Below, piece after piece: positions 24,128 through 33,390 of a DNA stretch of 64,000 bases (positions are counted from its first letter, which is position 1; each line of letters starts with the position of its first letter). Both the position numbers and the translations under genes were made by a program. Source of the stretch: Schaalia sp. lx-260 (GTDB lineage: Bacteria; Actinomycetota; Actinomycetes; Actinomycetales; Actinomycetaceae); assembly GCF_021083645.1 (NCBI RefSeq), contig NZ_JAJNRQ010000002.1:1-64000 (forward strand), written 5' to 3'. The notes under the pieces were generated by a model, which worked only from the letters and a program-made list of their open reading frames with translations, had not been told where the DNA came from and did no database searches.

Positions 24128-24751
24128 CTATACGTGAGGGAGCACCTCGATAATCCGATAGCCTTTCTTTGACGCAATTTTTTGCGCAGGAAAACCTACA
24201 CTGCTCAGCCACGTAATCAAAGAATCTGCGCCTAAATTCTTTTGAACCACTAAATAGGCCCGTCCCGTAGGGGCAAGTAAAGACAGCCAGCTTGTCAGCA
24301 TGGTGTGCATCGCTTCTTTACCGATACGGACCGGTGGATTCGACCAGATCACATCAAAACGCAGATTTTCAGCGTGAGCACGCTCCAAAGCGCGAGTGGC
24401 ATCTAAGACCTCAACACAATCTTCCACCTCATTATGAACGGCATTACGGGCTGTCAGATCAAGTGCCCGCTCATTCACATCAACCGCCCATACATGAGCC
24501 TGCGTGGACTCCAAAGCCATTGTGATAGCTAGAGGACCCCAACCGCACCCTAAATCAAGGAAAAAACCCTGATCGGGTAATGCCGGCGCTTCAGCCAGGA
24601 GCTGTCGGGTTCCTAAATCAATACGCCCGCTAGAAAAAACCTTATCAGACACCCACATTTCAAGATCATGACCGCGCGCTGTTGCACGCAGTACGCGTAG
24701 TTCGTTATCGGTAGCAGGAGCTGAGGAAGTGAAATACTGTTGTTGGTCCAC
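24128..24751 (-). CDS. Class I methyltransferase, RsmC-like (16S rRNA guanine N2)
   Basis: The 207-residue protein is a single small-subunit-methyltransferase domain. LDLGCGWGPLAITMA is the SAM-binding motif I, and DVIWSNPPVRIG is the NPP(F/V)R catalytic motif of guanine-N2 rRNA methyltransferases. DLGTRQLL upstream is also typical. It corresponds to the C-terminal catalytic half of E. coli RsmC; stand-alone forms are usual in Gram-positives. Divergent from hflX. Confidence 0.88.
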   Translation of the reverse strand: MDQQQYFTSSAPATDNELRVLRATARGHDLEMWVSDKVFSSGRIDLGTRQLLAEAPALPDQGFFLDLGCGWGPLAITMALESTQAHVWAVDVNERALDLTARNAVHNEVEDCVEVLDATRALERAHAENLRFDVIWSNPPVRIGKEAMHTMLTSWLSLLAPTGRAYLVVQKNLGADSLITWLSSVGFPAQKIASKKGYRIIEVLPHV

Positions 24752-24868
24752 ATGCGTAGCCTACGCGAGGTTGAAGCTCACCTCCATGAAGCACGCAAAA
24801 AATGTCTCAACATGAAACACTAGAGGGAGTATTTCGCATCACGACACGAGCTTTTCGAGAGGAAACCT

Positions 24869-26374
24869 ATGCCGCATACAGGCCAACAGCTAGAGCCACA
24901 CGATGAATCTGTTCGCAGAGCAGAAGAAATCGTGGCACGTGTTCTTGCTCGCCAAGGGACAGCTTTAGCATCAACCGATGGTCAAGATACGCGCAATGAT
25001 GCAGGATGGTTGGAACGAGAAGCCCGTGCAGGTACACGTCGTATACGTGGTTTATCTACGGAACTTGAAGATGTGTCCGAGGTTGAATATCGACAGGTTC
25101 GACTTGAAAAAGTTGTTCTTGTGGGGCTACGTACACAAGGCACTGAGGAGGAAGCAGAAAATTCTTTACGAGAGTTGGCTGCTCTTGCTCAAACAGCGGG
25201 CTCAGAAGTGTTAGATGGCGTGATCCAACGTCGAATTACCCCTGACCCAGCTACATACCTCGGGAAAGGAAAAGCGAAAGAAGTCGCTGAACTTGTGGCC
25301 GCAAATGGGGCGGACACGATTATCGTGGATGGTGAACTCGCGCCCAGCCAGCGACGTGGCCTTGAAGATGTTGTCAAAATCAAGGTGGTGGACCGTACAG
25401 CACTGATTCTTGATATTTTTGCTCAGCACGCAAAATCTCGTGAGGGTAAAGCTCAGGTTGAACTGGCGCAACTGGAATATTTACTGCCCAGATTACGAGG
25501 CTGGGGTGAATCAATGAGCCGACAGGCCGGTGGCCGTGTGGCAAGTGGTGAAGGCATTGGTTCACGTGGCCCAGGTGAAACCAAAATCGAATTAGACCGT
25601 CGCCGTATCCGCACTCGAATGGCTCGTCTACGTGCGCATATTAAAGCAATGGAGCCTTCACGTCATACTCAACGGGCATCACGTCGTCGTGGAGGTGTAC
25701 CTTCGGTAGCAATCGCGGGATATACGAATGCAGGTAAGTCAACGCTACTGAATCGCTTAACTGGTGCGGAAGTTCTTGTAGAAAACGCTTTATTTGCCAC
25801 CCTTGACCCTACTGTTCGCCGAGCAGAAGCACCGGATGGTCGTCTCTACACGCTCACTGACACCGTTGGTTTTGTCCGCCAATTACCTACCCAATTAGTT
25901 GAGGCTTTCCGTTCCACTCTTGAAGAAGTCGCTGAAGCAGATCTTATTGTGCATGTGGTTGATGCTGCTCACCCTGATCCTGCAGGGCAAGTAAGTGCGG
26001 TACATGAAGTTTTCGATACGATTCCGGGTGCGCGTGAGATTCCTGAATTAATTGTGCTCAATAAAGCAGATTTAGCGACACCGGAACAGCTTGTTTTATT
26101 ACGCACAGCTTTCCCGAACTCTGTTGCTGTTTCAGCATGGACGGGACACGGTATGGAAGATCTGCGTCTTGTGATACAGGATATGCTTCCACATCCACGG
26201 GTGCAGGTAGATATGACAATTCCGTATTCACGAGGGGACCTGGTTCACCTCGTACATGAAGAAGGCGAAATCGAAAGCGAAGAATACGGTTCAGAAGGCA
26301 CGCATATTGTGGCACGTGTAGAGGCTCGCCTCGCACAGCTTTTACGTGAGGCGGGGGCGCAGGACAACACATGA
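24869..26374 (+). CDS. hflX: Ribosome-associated GTPase HflX
   Basis: The 501-residue protein splits or rescues stalled ribosomes under stress. The N-terminal HflX domain has LEYLLPRLRGWGESMSRQAGG followed by the glycine-rich GIGSRGPGETKIE. The G-domain has GYTNAGKSTLLNRL (G1), an ATLDPTVR switch, DTVGFVRQLP (G3) and NKAD (G4). ATG 24869 follows GAGAGGAAA. The order dapF-hflX is typical of actinobacteria, here with the rsmC-like gene inserted on the other strand. The dinG-like gene overlaps the stop by ATGA. Confidence 0.96.
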   Translation: MPHTGQQLEPHDESVRRAEEIVARVLARQGTALASTDGQDTRNDAGWLEREARAGTRRIRGLSTELEDVSEVEYRQVRLEKVVLVGLRTQGTEEEAENSLRELAALAQTAGSEVLDGVIQRRITPDPATYLGKGKAKEVAELVAANGADTIIVDGELAPSQRRGLEDVVKIKVVDRTALILDIFAQHAKSREGKAQVELAQLEYLLPRLRGWGESMSRQAGGRVASGEGIGSRGPGETKIELDRRRIRTRMARLRAHIKAMEPSRHTQRASRRRGGVPSVAIAGYTNAGKSTLLNRLTGAEVLVENALFATLDPTVRRAEAPDGRLYTLTDTVGFVRQLPTQLVEAFRSTLEEVAEADLIVHVVDAAHPDPAGQVSAVHEVFDTIPGAREIPELIVLNKADLATPEQLVLLRTAFPNSVAVSAWTGHGMEDLRLVIQDMLPHPRVQVDMTIPYSRGDLVHLVHEEGEIESEEYGSEGTHIVARVEARLAQLLREAGAQDNT

Positions 26375-28620
26375 ATGAAGCGCAATCTGCTTCGCACCCC
26401 TCCTTGCCTAGCAGCGACAAGACATTACCCTCGCAAAAAACTGCTGAAAGAACCCAAGGAAAGAACGCTGATATTAAGAGCGAATCCCCTGATCTGACTC
26501 CTGCAGAAAATGAGGAGCAGGAAAGTAATAGTCACGCTGTGTCGGGCGGGCAGGCTGATCTTTCGTGCGCTGCGGATGTGCTTTCTCAAAGAGAGACTAA
26601 AAGAGGGACTACGCCGGGTATCGAGCTCAAGAGTGCGCCTGATGGGGAAGCAGAAAGTACACCGGACCTGACAGAATTATGTGACACAGTACTGAGTCGC
26701 GTCCTTTCTGATATTTCTGGAACAGTGCGCCCCGGGCAAACACAGATGATGCATGCGATTGCCACGGCGATTCGTGATTGCGCTCGCGTCCTCGTGCAAG
26801 CGGGAACCGGCACAGGAAAATCGCTGGGCTATTTGATTCCGTCGTGTGTTCATGCGGTGACAGGCAATGCGCGGGTTCTGATTTCTACGGCAACTTTGGC
26901 ACTTCAACGTCAAATACTCACACATGATGCTCCTATTGTCAGTAAGGTCCTTCAGGGGCTTGTCGGCTATACGCCTCGTGTGGCTCTGCTCAAAGGGTGG
27001 AGTAATTACATATGTATGCATAAGCTTGCAGGCGGATATCCTGATGAGGATACGCTTTTTGATTCTTCGCTTTTGCCGGGTGAATCTGAAAAAACCGAAG
27101 GCCCTACTTCACCTATAGCTGCTGAGATCATGAGTTTACGTGAATGGGCACGTACAACGCCCACAGGTGATCGTGACGATATGGTGCCTGGGCCAACAGA
27201 TCGCGCATGGCGTCATGTCAGCGTGTCTCGGCGTGAATGTATTGGCCGTTCATGCCCCATGTTGGAGGAGTGTTTTGCTCATAATGCCCGTGAGAAAGCT
27301 GCTCATGCCGATATTGTGGTCACGAATCATAGCTTGTTGGGGATTCATGCGACAGGGGAGAATGATCTTTTCTCTGACATTGATATGGTGGTTGTTGATG
27401 AGGCGCATGAACTGGCTGAACGGGTGCGTTCGCAAGCTGCTGTGTCGCTGTCTGCTTCTCAATTAGCGCGTGTTACTCGTTCTGCTCGTACGCATGGGCG
27501 TATTGATACACATTTTCTTGAAGAAATCACACAGGAACTTTCGCAGATTCTTGAGGATTTACCGCTTGGCCTCCTTTACGAGCGGCCGCAAATTTTACAT
27601 GACGCTCTGCGTCGTCTTGATGAGGCATGTCGGGATGCGTACACGCAAGTCAGTGACTCAGACGCGGAAGCAGCCAGTAAAACATTGGCGCGGGCTGCTC
27701 TTGATGAAATTACTGCTGTATGTGCCGCATGGTCGCGTCCTGCCGAGGAAACAGTGACCTGGGTGGAATACTCTGAAATATCATCTACCCCACATCCGCA
27801 GCTGGTTCTTGCCCCATTGGATGTGGCGCGGGCAATTGGAACGGTGGCTTTAGGTCAAGGACCTGCGGTTTTAACTTCTGCTACGCTGAATGTGGGTAGT
27901 TCTTTTGATCCGATTGCTTACGAATGTGGCTTGTTTGTGTCGGATGTGCCGTGGAGCGGTATAGATGTGGGGACCCCATTTGATGAGGCTCATCAGGGTA
28001 TTTTCTATGTGGCCCGTCATCTGCCTCCTCCTGATCTTTCAGGTATTTCTTTGGAGGCTCTGGAGGAGATTGTCGATCTTGTGCAGGCTAGCGGTGGGGG
28101 AGCCTTAGTGCTTTGTTCGTCTCGTCGGGCAGTTCATAGCGTTACAGAGGTTTTACGTTCACGGGTACGCACTCAGGTTTTTGCTCAGGGGGATGCGAGT
28201 GTGTCCTCGCTGGTTGAACAGTTCAGAGATGATGTGAATTCTTCTTTGGTGGGAACTTTAGGTTTATGGCAGGGCGTGGATGTGCCAGGGTTGTCGTGTC
28301 GTTTGGTCATTATTGACAAAATCCCTTTTCCTCATCCTCATGATCCTGTCATACAGGCGTTATCGGATGTGGCTCAACGTAATCGCCGGAGTGGTTTTTG
28401 GACGGTTTCTCTTCCGCGTGCTGCTTTATTGATGGCGCAGGGCGCGGGACGTCTTTTGCGTACCAGTGAAGATCGTGGTGTGCTTGCTGTTCTTGATAAA
28501 AGGCTGGTGACAAAGTCCTATGGCGCGATGATTCGTCGTTCAATGCCTGCATTGTGGCCTACAAGTGATCCGAAAATTGTGCGTGAGGCTTTGTCGCGCT
28601 TATCTTCATCTGTGACGTAG
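26371..28620 (+). CDS. DinG/XPD-family ATP-dependent DNA helicase with an iron-sulfur cluster
   Basis: The 749-residue protein is a 5'-3' superfamily 2 helicase in DNA repair. After a ~95-residue disordered acidic head come Walker A AGTGTGKSLGYLIP, four cluster cysteines (NYICMHKL and the ECIGRSCPMLEECF group), DEAHE (DEAH box), and C-terminal motifs with LWQGVDVPG and QGAGRLLRT. No LexA box is seen close to its start; it appears to be co-transcribed with hflX (ATGA overlap). A second ATG (26375) is also possible. Confidence 0.93.
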   Translation: MNEAQSASHPSLPSSDKTLPSQKTAERTQGKNADIKSESPDLTPAENEEQESNSHAVSGGQADLSCAADVLSQRETKRGTTPGIELKSAPDGEAESTPDLTELCDTVLSRVLSDISGTVRPGQTQMMHAIATAIRDCARVLVQAGTGTGKSLGYLIPSCVHAVTGNARVLISTATLALQRQILTHDAPIVSKVLQGLVGYTPRVALLKGWSNYICMHKLAGGYPDEDTLFDSSLLPGESEKTEGPTSPIAAEIMSLREWARTTPTGDRDDMVPGPTDRAWRHVSVSRRECIGRSCPMLEECFAHNAREKAAHADIVVTNHSLLGIHATGENDLFSDIDMVVVDEAHELAERVRSQAAVSLSASQLARVTRSARTHGRIDTHFLEEITQELSQILEDLPLGLLYERPQILHDALRRLDEACRDAYTQVSDSDAEAASKTLARAALDEITAVCAAWSRPAEETVTWVEYSEISSTPHPQLVLAPLDVARAIGTVALGQGPAVLTSATLNVGSSFDPIAYECGLFVSDVPWSGIDVGTPFDEAHQGIFYVARHLPPPDLSGISLEALEEIVDLVQASGGGALVLCSSRRAVHSVTEVLRSRVRTQVFAQGDASVSSLVEQFRDDVNSSLVGTLGLWQGVDVPGLSCRLVIIDKIPFPHPHDPVIQALSDVAQRNRRSGFWTVSLPRAALLMAQGAGRLLRTSEDRGVLAVLDKRLVTKSYGAMIRRSMPALWPTSDPKIVREALSRLSSSVT

Positions 28621-28695
28621 GTTGCACATAGTAGATCAGAAAATATGTGATGATAGAAATAGTTATAAAAAATAACATGTGTGTAGGGGGTAAAG

Positions 28696-29682
28696 ATGAG
28701 TAGCGAGGTACAGAGCTTGTATCCGATGTCTACGGGACGTCCATCAAAAATTGCTGTGGTAGGTGCAGGTGCTGTTGGCACGGCTGTTGCTTATGCGTGT
28801 GCCATTAAAGGGGATGCGCGTTCGGTGGTGTTGCATGATATTAATAAAGCGAAAGTAGAGGCTGAAGCTTTAGATATTGCGCATGGTATTCAATTCACGC
28901 CAACGAGTAGCGTGGAAGGATCTGATGATATTGAAATTGTTCGCGGCGCTGATTTAGTAATTGTGACTGCTGGGGCGAAACAAAAACCAGGACAGTCGCG
29001 TTTGGAGCTTGCAGGTTCGACTGTGGAACTGATGCGGACGATTGTGCCGAATTTACAAAAGGTTGCTCCTGAAGCCATTTTTATGTTTATTACAAATCCA
29101 GTGGATGTGGTGACATATGCGGCTTTGAAGATTACCGGTTTGCCTCGTAATCAAGTTTTTGGTTCAGGAACGGTCCTTGATACTTCGCGTCTGCGTTATC
29201 TGGTGTCCTTAGAAACAGGTGTTGCTACGCAGAATATTCACGCATACATTGCGGGCGAGCATGGTGATTCTGAGGTGGCGTTGTGGTCAAGTGCAGAAAT
29301 CGGTAATGTGCCGTTGCGTCATTGGGGGCCAACATTGTCAGGTTCTCTTTTTGACGCTGATTTGCGTCGTCGTATTGCTGAAGATGTTGTCCAGTCGGCT
29401 TATCGGATTATTGAGGGTAAAGGCGCAACGAATTACGCGATTGGTTTGGCGGCTTCACGTATTGCAGGAGCTGTTTTGCGTGATGAGAACCGTGTACTTA
29501 CTATTTCCACTCTTTTAGAGGATTGGGAAGGGATCTCAGATGTCTGTATGGCTGCGCCGACGATTGTGGGGCGTGCAGGTGCGGGGCGCGTGTTGAATCC
29601 ACCATTGACTTTAAGTGAACGTGATGGTTTAACTGCTTCTGCGCAGCGCTTGCGTCAGGTGGCCCGCGATCTGGGCTTTTAA
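28696..29682 (+). CDS. ldh: L-lactate dehydrogenase
   Basis: The 328-residue enzyme reduces pyruvate to lactate with NADH, the main fermentative step in facultative anaerobes. The NAD-binding glycine motif is VGAGAVGTAVAYAC; the active-site signature is IAGEHGDSEVALWSS (His-Asp pair); the substrate Arg lies in DTSRLRYLVS. ATG 28696 has GGGGGTAAAG upstream. It is monocistronic: an AT-rich promoter region with GTTATAAAAAATAAC (28662-28676) precedes it and a strong terminator follows. Confidence 0.97.
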   Translation: MSSEVQSLYPMSTGRPSKIAVVGAGAVGTAVAYACAIKGDARSVVLHDINKAKVEAEALDIAHGIQFTPTSSVEGSDDIEIVRGADLVIVTAGAKQKPGQSRLELAGSTVELMRTIVPNLQKVAPEAIFMFITNPVDVVTYAALKITGLPRNQVFGSGTVLDTSRLRYLVSLETGVATQNIHAYIAGEHGDSEVALWSSAEIGNVPLRHWGPTLSGSLFDADLRRRIAEDVVQSAYRIIEGKGATNYAIGLAASRIAGAVLRDENRVLTISTLLEDWEGISDVCMAAPTIVGRAGAGRVLNPPLTLSERDGLTASAQRLRQVARDLGF

Positions 29683-29708
29683 GAGCTGTATCTGCTGATT
29701 TTTGTCAG

Positions 29709-29754
29709 GAATCCTGTCCTTGTGGCTTTTGGCTGTAAGGGCAGGATTTTTATT
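29709..29754 (+). terminator. Rho-independent terminator of ldh
   Basis: AATCCTG-CCTT pairs with AAGG-CAGGATT (11 pairs with a bulge on each side), followed by TTTTTATT. It begins 27 bases after the ldh stop. Confidence 0.85.
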
Positions 29755-29858
29755 ATGTCTTATGCGTGTGAGTCTGGGTAGTTGCGGTCGTTTCTTTTTA
29801 TGAGCAGATCATGATGCTTGCGGCGGAAATATGTCCGGTACTGACATTGTGCATGTTT

Positions 29859-30554
29859 TTAGAGGGATCGCAGTACTGTGACAACGCGACCAAGGATAGT
29901 TGCAGTGTCACCGTCAATAGGTGAGTAATTTTCGTTACAGGGTAAAAGCCAGATATGTCCACCTGTGCGTGAAAATACTTTGACGGTGGCTTCGCCTTCA
30001 ATCATGGCGGCAACAATTTCACCTTCATGTGCTGTGTGCTGTGCGCGGATCACAACGAAATCTCCATCGAGGATGCCTGCCTCGATCATTGAATCTCCGT
30101 GTACTTCCAGCATGAATAGTTGTCCATGCCCGGTTAGGCGGGTGGGTAGCTGAAAGATATCTTCCACGTATTGTTCGGCGGTGATAGGTGTTCCTGCAGC
30201 AATTCTTCCAACAAGGGGGATATTGGAGGCTTCCTCATCGGCATGTCCAACTGGAACAGTGATATCAATGAATGAAGCTTCGGTGGAATTGTCATGGGGT
30301 GTTTGCGTGTTGCCGTGGCCTAATAGGGTGCGACCAGTTTCAGAAATTTCAAGTGCTCGTGGTAAACCTTGAACTCGTTGGAGATATCCGTCACGTTCAA
30401 GAATATCGAGATGATGCTTCACTGTTGAAGGGGAAGCGAGTCCAACTGCTGAGGCAATTTCGCGTACTGACGGGGGAAAGCCGTGGCTGTGTGCATGTGC
30501 GGATATGTGATGCAGTATTTGCAGTTGCCGTTCAGTGAGCGGTGTTTTTTCCAT
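29859..30554 (-). CDS. lexA: SOS repressor LexA
   Basis: The 231-residue protein represses SOS genes and cuts itself when RecA is active. The N-terminal winged helix has PPSVREIASAVGLASPSTVKHHL. The cleavage site is Ala-Gly in GRIAAGTP; the catalytic Ser is in HGDSMIEAGI and the Lys in EATVKVF. It is divergent from the LysM gene, with three LexA boxes between them, so it is autoregulated. ATG 30554 follows GGGAGGAACTC on the reverse strand. Confidence 0.97.
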   Translation of the reverse strand: MEKTPLTERQLQILHHISAHAHSHGFPPSVREIASAVGLASPSTVKHHLDILERDGYLQRVQGLPRALEISETGRTLLGHGNTQTPHDNSTEASFIDITVPVGHADEEASNIPLVGRIAAGTPITAEQYVEDIFQLPTRLTGHGQLFMLEVHGDSMIEAGILDGDFVVIRAQHTAHEGEIVAAMIEGEATVKVFSRTGGHIWLLPCNENYSPIDGDTATILGRVVTVLRSL

Positions 30555-30636
30555 GAGTTCCTCCCGGGCGGTACGCAGATGTGGGTGCCTGCTGTTCCAC
30601 TAGTAATACACAGGTTATGCGAATAAATCGTCGAAG

Positions 30637-30652
30637 TGAAACACATGTTCGA
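30637..30652 (-). promoter_or_regulatory. LexA box 1, near lexA
   Basis: TGAAACACATGTTCGA keeps the full GTTCGA half and AAC of the other half of the TCGAACNNNNGTTCGA consensus. It lies about 85 bases from the lexA start. Confidence 0.55.
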
Positions 30653-30684
30653 GCGGTTCTCGACATTACCGAAAAATAATGATA

Positions 30685-30700
30685 TCGTACATGTGTTCGA
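30685..30700 (+). promoter_or_regulatory. LexA box 2, near-perfect
   Basis: TCGTACATGTGTTCGA differs from the palindromic consensus TCGAACATGTGTTCGA at one base. It shares an end with the next box, so two repressor dimers could bind side by side upstream of the LysM gene. Confidence 0.8.
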
Positions 30701-30715
30701 CGAACATATGTTCTA
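30700..30715 (+). promoter_or_regulatory. LexA box 3, abutting box 2
   Basis: ACGAACATATGTTCTA has both GAAC and GTTC cores with exact spacing. It ends 16 bases before the LysM gene start. Confidence 0.75.
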
Positions 30716-30731
30716 GTTTGTGGAGGTAGAA

Positions 30732-31202
30732 ATGGCGCTTAAAGCATATGAAATCGCTACGGAACATGACATGCGTGTATTGAGTGCAGGGGATATGCCT
30801 CTTGCAACGGTTTCTGATATTCGCATGGCGCCTTCACGTCGTCGTGTACGTCGTGCTTTACGGTCAGAAAACCCTGCGGCTGCTCGTCGTCCTCATCCTC
30901 CTCGTACACGAGCGATACGCCAGTATCGTTTTTCTGCGCTGAAAGTGGGGGCTGCGATATTCGGTACTGTTATTGCTAGCGTATGTGCTGCACATATAGG
31001 TTTTGCTCTGCAGCCTGATATCTCTCACATTCCGACAAGCGTTCATTTAGTACGTGCAGGGGATTCTGTGTGGAGTTTAGCTGCGACGGTGCCAACAAGC
31101 CGTCCTCTTGAGGAAGTAGTCACGGATATCGAACGTTTGAATCCTATTGATGGAACTTTGCTTGTGGGGCAGACGATTGCGCTTCCTCGGTATGACAAGT
31201 AG
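30732..31202 (+). CDS. SOS-controlled LysM membrane protein, probable cell-division inhibitor (DivS/Rv2719c-like)
   Basis: ATG 30732 follows GGAGGT and gives 156 residues. A basic cytoplasmic N-terminus (residues about 30-65, many Arg) leads to one transmembrane helix (about 72-95) and an extracytoplasmic LysM domain (HLVRAGDSVWSLAATV ... NPIDGTLLVGQTIALP). Proteins of this layout, divergent from lexA and under LexA control, halt division during DNA damage in other actinobacteria (DivS, Rv2719c) and in Bacillus (YneA). The function is inferred from position and domain order. Confidence 0.85.
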   Translation: MALKAYEIATEHDMRVLSAGDMPLATVSDIRMAPSRRRVRRALRSENPAAARRPHPPRTRAIRQYRFSALKVGAAIFGTVIASVCAAHIGFALQPDISHIPTSVHLVRAGDSVWSLAATVPTSRPLEEVVTDIERLNPIDGTLLVGQTIALPRYDK

Positions 31203-31214
31203 ATGTTTTGCTAT

Positions 31215-31240
31215 ATAAGAGGTCAGAGGCTCTTATTTTC
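31215..31240 (+). terminator. Likely terminator after the LysM gene
   Basis: ATAAGAG (31215-31221) and CTCTTAT (31230-31236) pair perfectly over 7 bases and are followed by TTTC. The T tract is short. Confidence 0.55.
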
Positions 31241-31527
31241 CTCAGTCTGTGTGGCATCGTGCGGGATGAATACGTCGCAGATGCCTCAACATAAAAGAAA
31301 ATAACTGAAGTTTTTGTGTCGATATATATGTGCTCACGCTATGCGTATCAAAATCCCAGAGTATAGGGAAGCTCACGCACGTATGACGAATAAAGGGTGG
31401 CGAAAAAAGACACAGAAACTGCAAAATCCGCGAAAGAATAGTGTTTATCGCCGTGATATGTGTGGAAAAAGTGTCTACTATTCGTGTGCCTCTTGCATTG
31501 GACTCAATGTAAACGTAATTTTATGGG
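31241..31527. other. Upstream region of nrdR, no gene seen
   Basis: With the terminator this 325-base gap holds only unsupported frames. It should contain the nrdR promoter, but no clear -35/-10 pair or NrdR box stands out. Confidence 0.45.
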
Positions 31528-32058
31528 GTGCATTGTCCTTTCTGTCAGAGTTCCGATTCGCGCGTAGTAGACACCCGAATCGCTGATGATGGTGCCTCCA
31601 TACGTCGCAGAAGGGAATGTGCTACCTGTAAGAAACGCTTTACAACTTTGGAAACATCATCATTCCAAGTGGTGAAACGTTCAGGCGTCGTGGAACCATT
31701 CTCGCGCGACAAAATTGTTTCTGGACTCAAACAAGCATGCCGTGGCCGCCCTGATGTCACCGGCGATCAGCTTGCCTATCTTGCACAACAAGTTGAAGAA
31801 CAAATACGGTCCTCAGGAGTATCAAATGTGTCCTCCGAAGAAGTAGGAAAAGCCATCCTGCCTTTCTTACGCGACCTCGACGAAATAGCGTATTTACGTT
31901 TCGCCTCGGTTTACCGTGCCTTCAATAGCGTAGAAGATTTTGCTCAAGCAATCGAAGAACTCCAAGGGCGTAAAAAAAGCGCACAAGCACGCTCCACAGC
32001 TCACACCCGTCGCAAAAAAACTCCACCTCAAGATTCAGTGCCTACACTTTTAGATTAA
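31528..32058 (+). CDS. nrdR: Transcriptional repressor NrdR
   Basis: The 176-residue nucleotide-sensing repressor controls ribonucleotide reductase genes. The start is GTG 31528. A zinc ribbon CPFC...CATCKKRF (four Cys) is followed by an ATP-cone domain ([24 protein letters not shown]...). The C-terminal 25 residues are basic and variable. The position next to lexA is common in actinobacteria. Confidence 0.97.
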   Translation: MHCPFCQSSDSRVVDTRIADDGASIRRRRECATCKKRFTTLETSSFQVVKRSGVVEPFSRDKIVSGLKQACRGRPDVTGDQLAYLAQQVEEQIRSSGVSNVSSEEVGKAILPFLRDLDEIAYLRFASVYRAFNSVEDFAQAIEELQGRKKSAQARSTAHTRRKKTPPQDSVPTLLD

Positions 32059-32117
32059 AAATCTTGGCAACAAAACCAATACGCAGATAAACCTTCAAAG
32101 ATGAGTCTGTACACGCC

Positions 32118-33329
32118 TCAGCGATGAATAGCCGTCACAACAAGACGGATAGTGTCATTCATTTGCTCAATTGCCGCTAAAGCCTCCACAGGTAACTCTG
32201 ATGAAATATCAGTAAGCACATATCCTGTAGACCCTGACGTAGACAGAATCTGACTTTCAATATTGGCCCCAGACTCAGCGAAAACTTGGTTAACCAAAGC
32301 CAAAACACCAGGTGTGTTTCGGTGAACCAAAGAAATACGGAAACGAGCTGAAGGCGAAGAATGCAACTGCAAATTCGGCAAATTGACACTCATATCCGTT
32401 GAACCGGTTTTCTCAAAATCAACAATCTTACCGGATACGAAACGTCCAATATCCCACTGAGCCTCTTCAGTTGAACCACCAATATGCGGAGTGAGAATCA
32501 CATTATCAAGACCTGAAAGTACCGATGTGAAAGGATCCCCATTCGCCTTAGGCTCTGAAGGGAAAACATCTAAGGCAGCACCAGCAAGATGACCGCTGAG
32601 CAGATGATCGCGTAAAGACTCCACATCCACAACAAAACCACGCGACAAATTGATAAATAAAGCACCGCGTTTCATTAAAGAGAACTCACGCTCACCGAAT
32701 AAACCCGCATTATCAGGTAAACCATTGACATGAATGGACACAATATCAGCTTCACGTAGTACTGATTCTAAAGTCGGCATTTGTGTGGCATTACCTAAAG
32801 AAAGCTTTTCTGCCACGTCATAGTAAATAACATTCAGCCCCATAGCTTCAGCTAAAACAGACAGCTGCTTACCAATATTGCCGTAACCGATAATGCCTAA
32901 TGTGTGTCCACGTACCTCATGCGCACCATCAGCGCTCTTATCCCATATACCGCGATGTAAACAAGAATTTTTAACTGTGACACGTCGTGACAAATTAATG
33001 ATGTGACCGATCGCTAACTCCACAACGGAACGGGTATTAGAATACGGGGCATTAAAAACAGCAATACCTAAAGAAGTAGCGCACCCAAGGTCAATTTGAT
33101 TTGTCCCAATACAAAAAGCGCCGATAGCACGTAAATGAGGACGAGCACGCAGCACTCGTTCAGTCACCATCGTTTTAGAACGCACACCAACGTAGTCAAC
33201 GCCATCAAGAGCCTGTATGAGTTCATCCTCATCAAGTGCTCCCGTATGACGAATAACCTCAATACCTGCCTGCTGGAAAACATCATCAGATACGCGGTGA
33301 GGATTTTCTAAAAGAAGTACACGAGTCAT
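32118..33329 (-). CDS. serA: D-3-phosphoglycerate dehydrogenase
   Basis: The enzyme performs the first step of serine synthesis. I choose ATG 33329 (MTRVLLLENPHR); the frame is open further upstream but overlaps helD. About 403 residues, the short type: substrate domain, NAD-binding domain with GIIGYGNIGKQLSVLAEAMG, catalytic residues Arg/Glu/His in NLSRG, HPHIGGST-type TPHIGGSTEEA, and a C-terminal ACT domain (HRNTPGVLALVNQVFAES) for serine feedback. It is convergent with nrdR. Confidence 0.94.
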   Translation of the reverse strand: MTRVLLLENPHRVSDDVFQQAGIEVIRHTGALDEDELIQALDGVDYVGVRSKTMVTERVLRARPHLRAIGAFCIGTNQIDLGCATSLGIAVFNAPYSNTRSVVELAIGHIINLSRRVTVKNSCLHRGIWDKSADGAHEVRGHTLGIIGYGNIGKQLSVLAEAMGLNVIYYDVAEKLSLGNATQMPTLESVLREADIVSIHVNGLPDNAGLFGEREFSLMKRGALFINLSRGFVVDVESLRDHLLSGHLAGAALDVFPSEPKANGDPFTSVLSGLDNVILTPHIGGSTEEAQWDIGRFVSGKIVDFEKTGSTDMSVNLPNLQLHSSPSARFRISLVHRNTPGVLALVNQVFAESGANIESQILSTSGSTGYVLTDISSELPVEALAAIEQMNDTIRLVVTAIHR

Positions 33330-33390
33330 AGCTTTAATCGTGCCATGCTCAGCTAGAAAGAAACAGGAATATCCGTGAGACGGACTTTCC

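Noticed and set aside
28662-28676. GTTATAAAAAATAAC upstream of ldh as a Rex site
   Set aside because: Rex sites have a TTGTG...CACAA form; this palindrome lacks it. More likely part of an AT-rich promoter.
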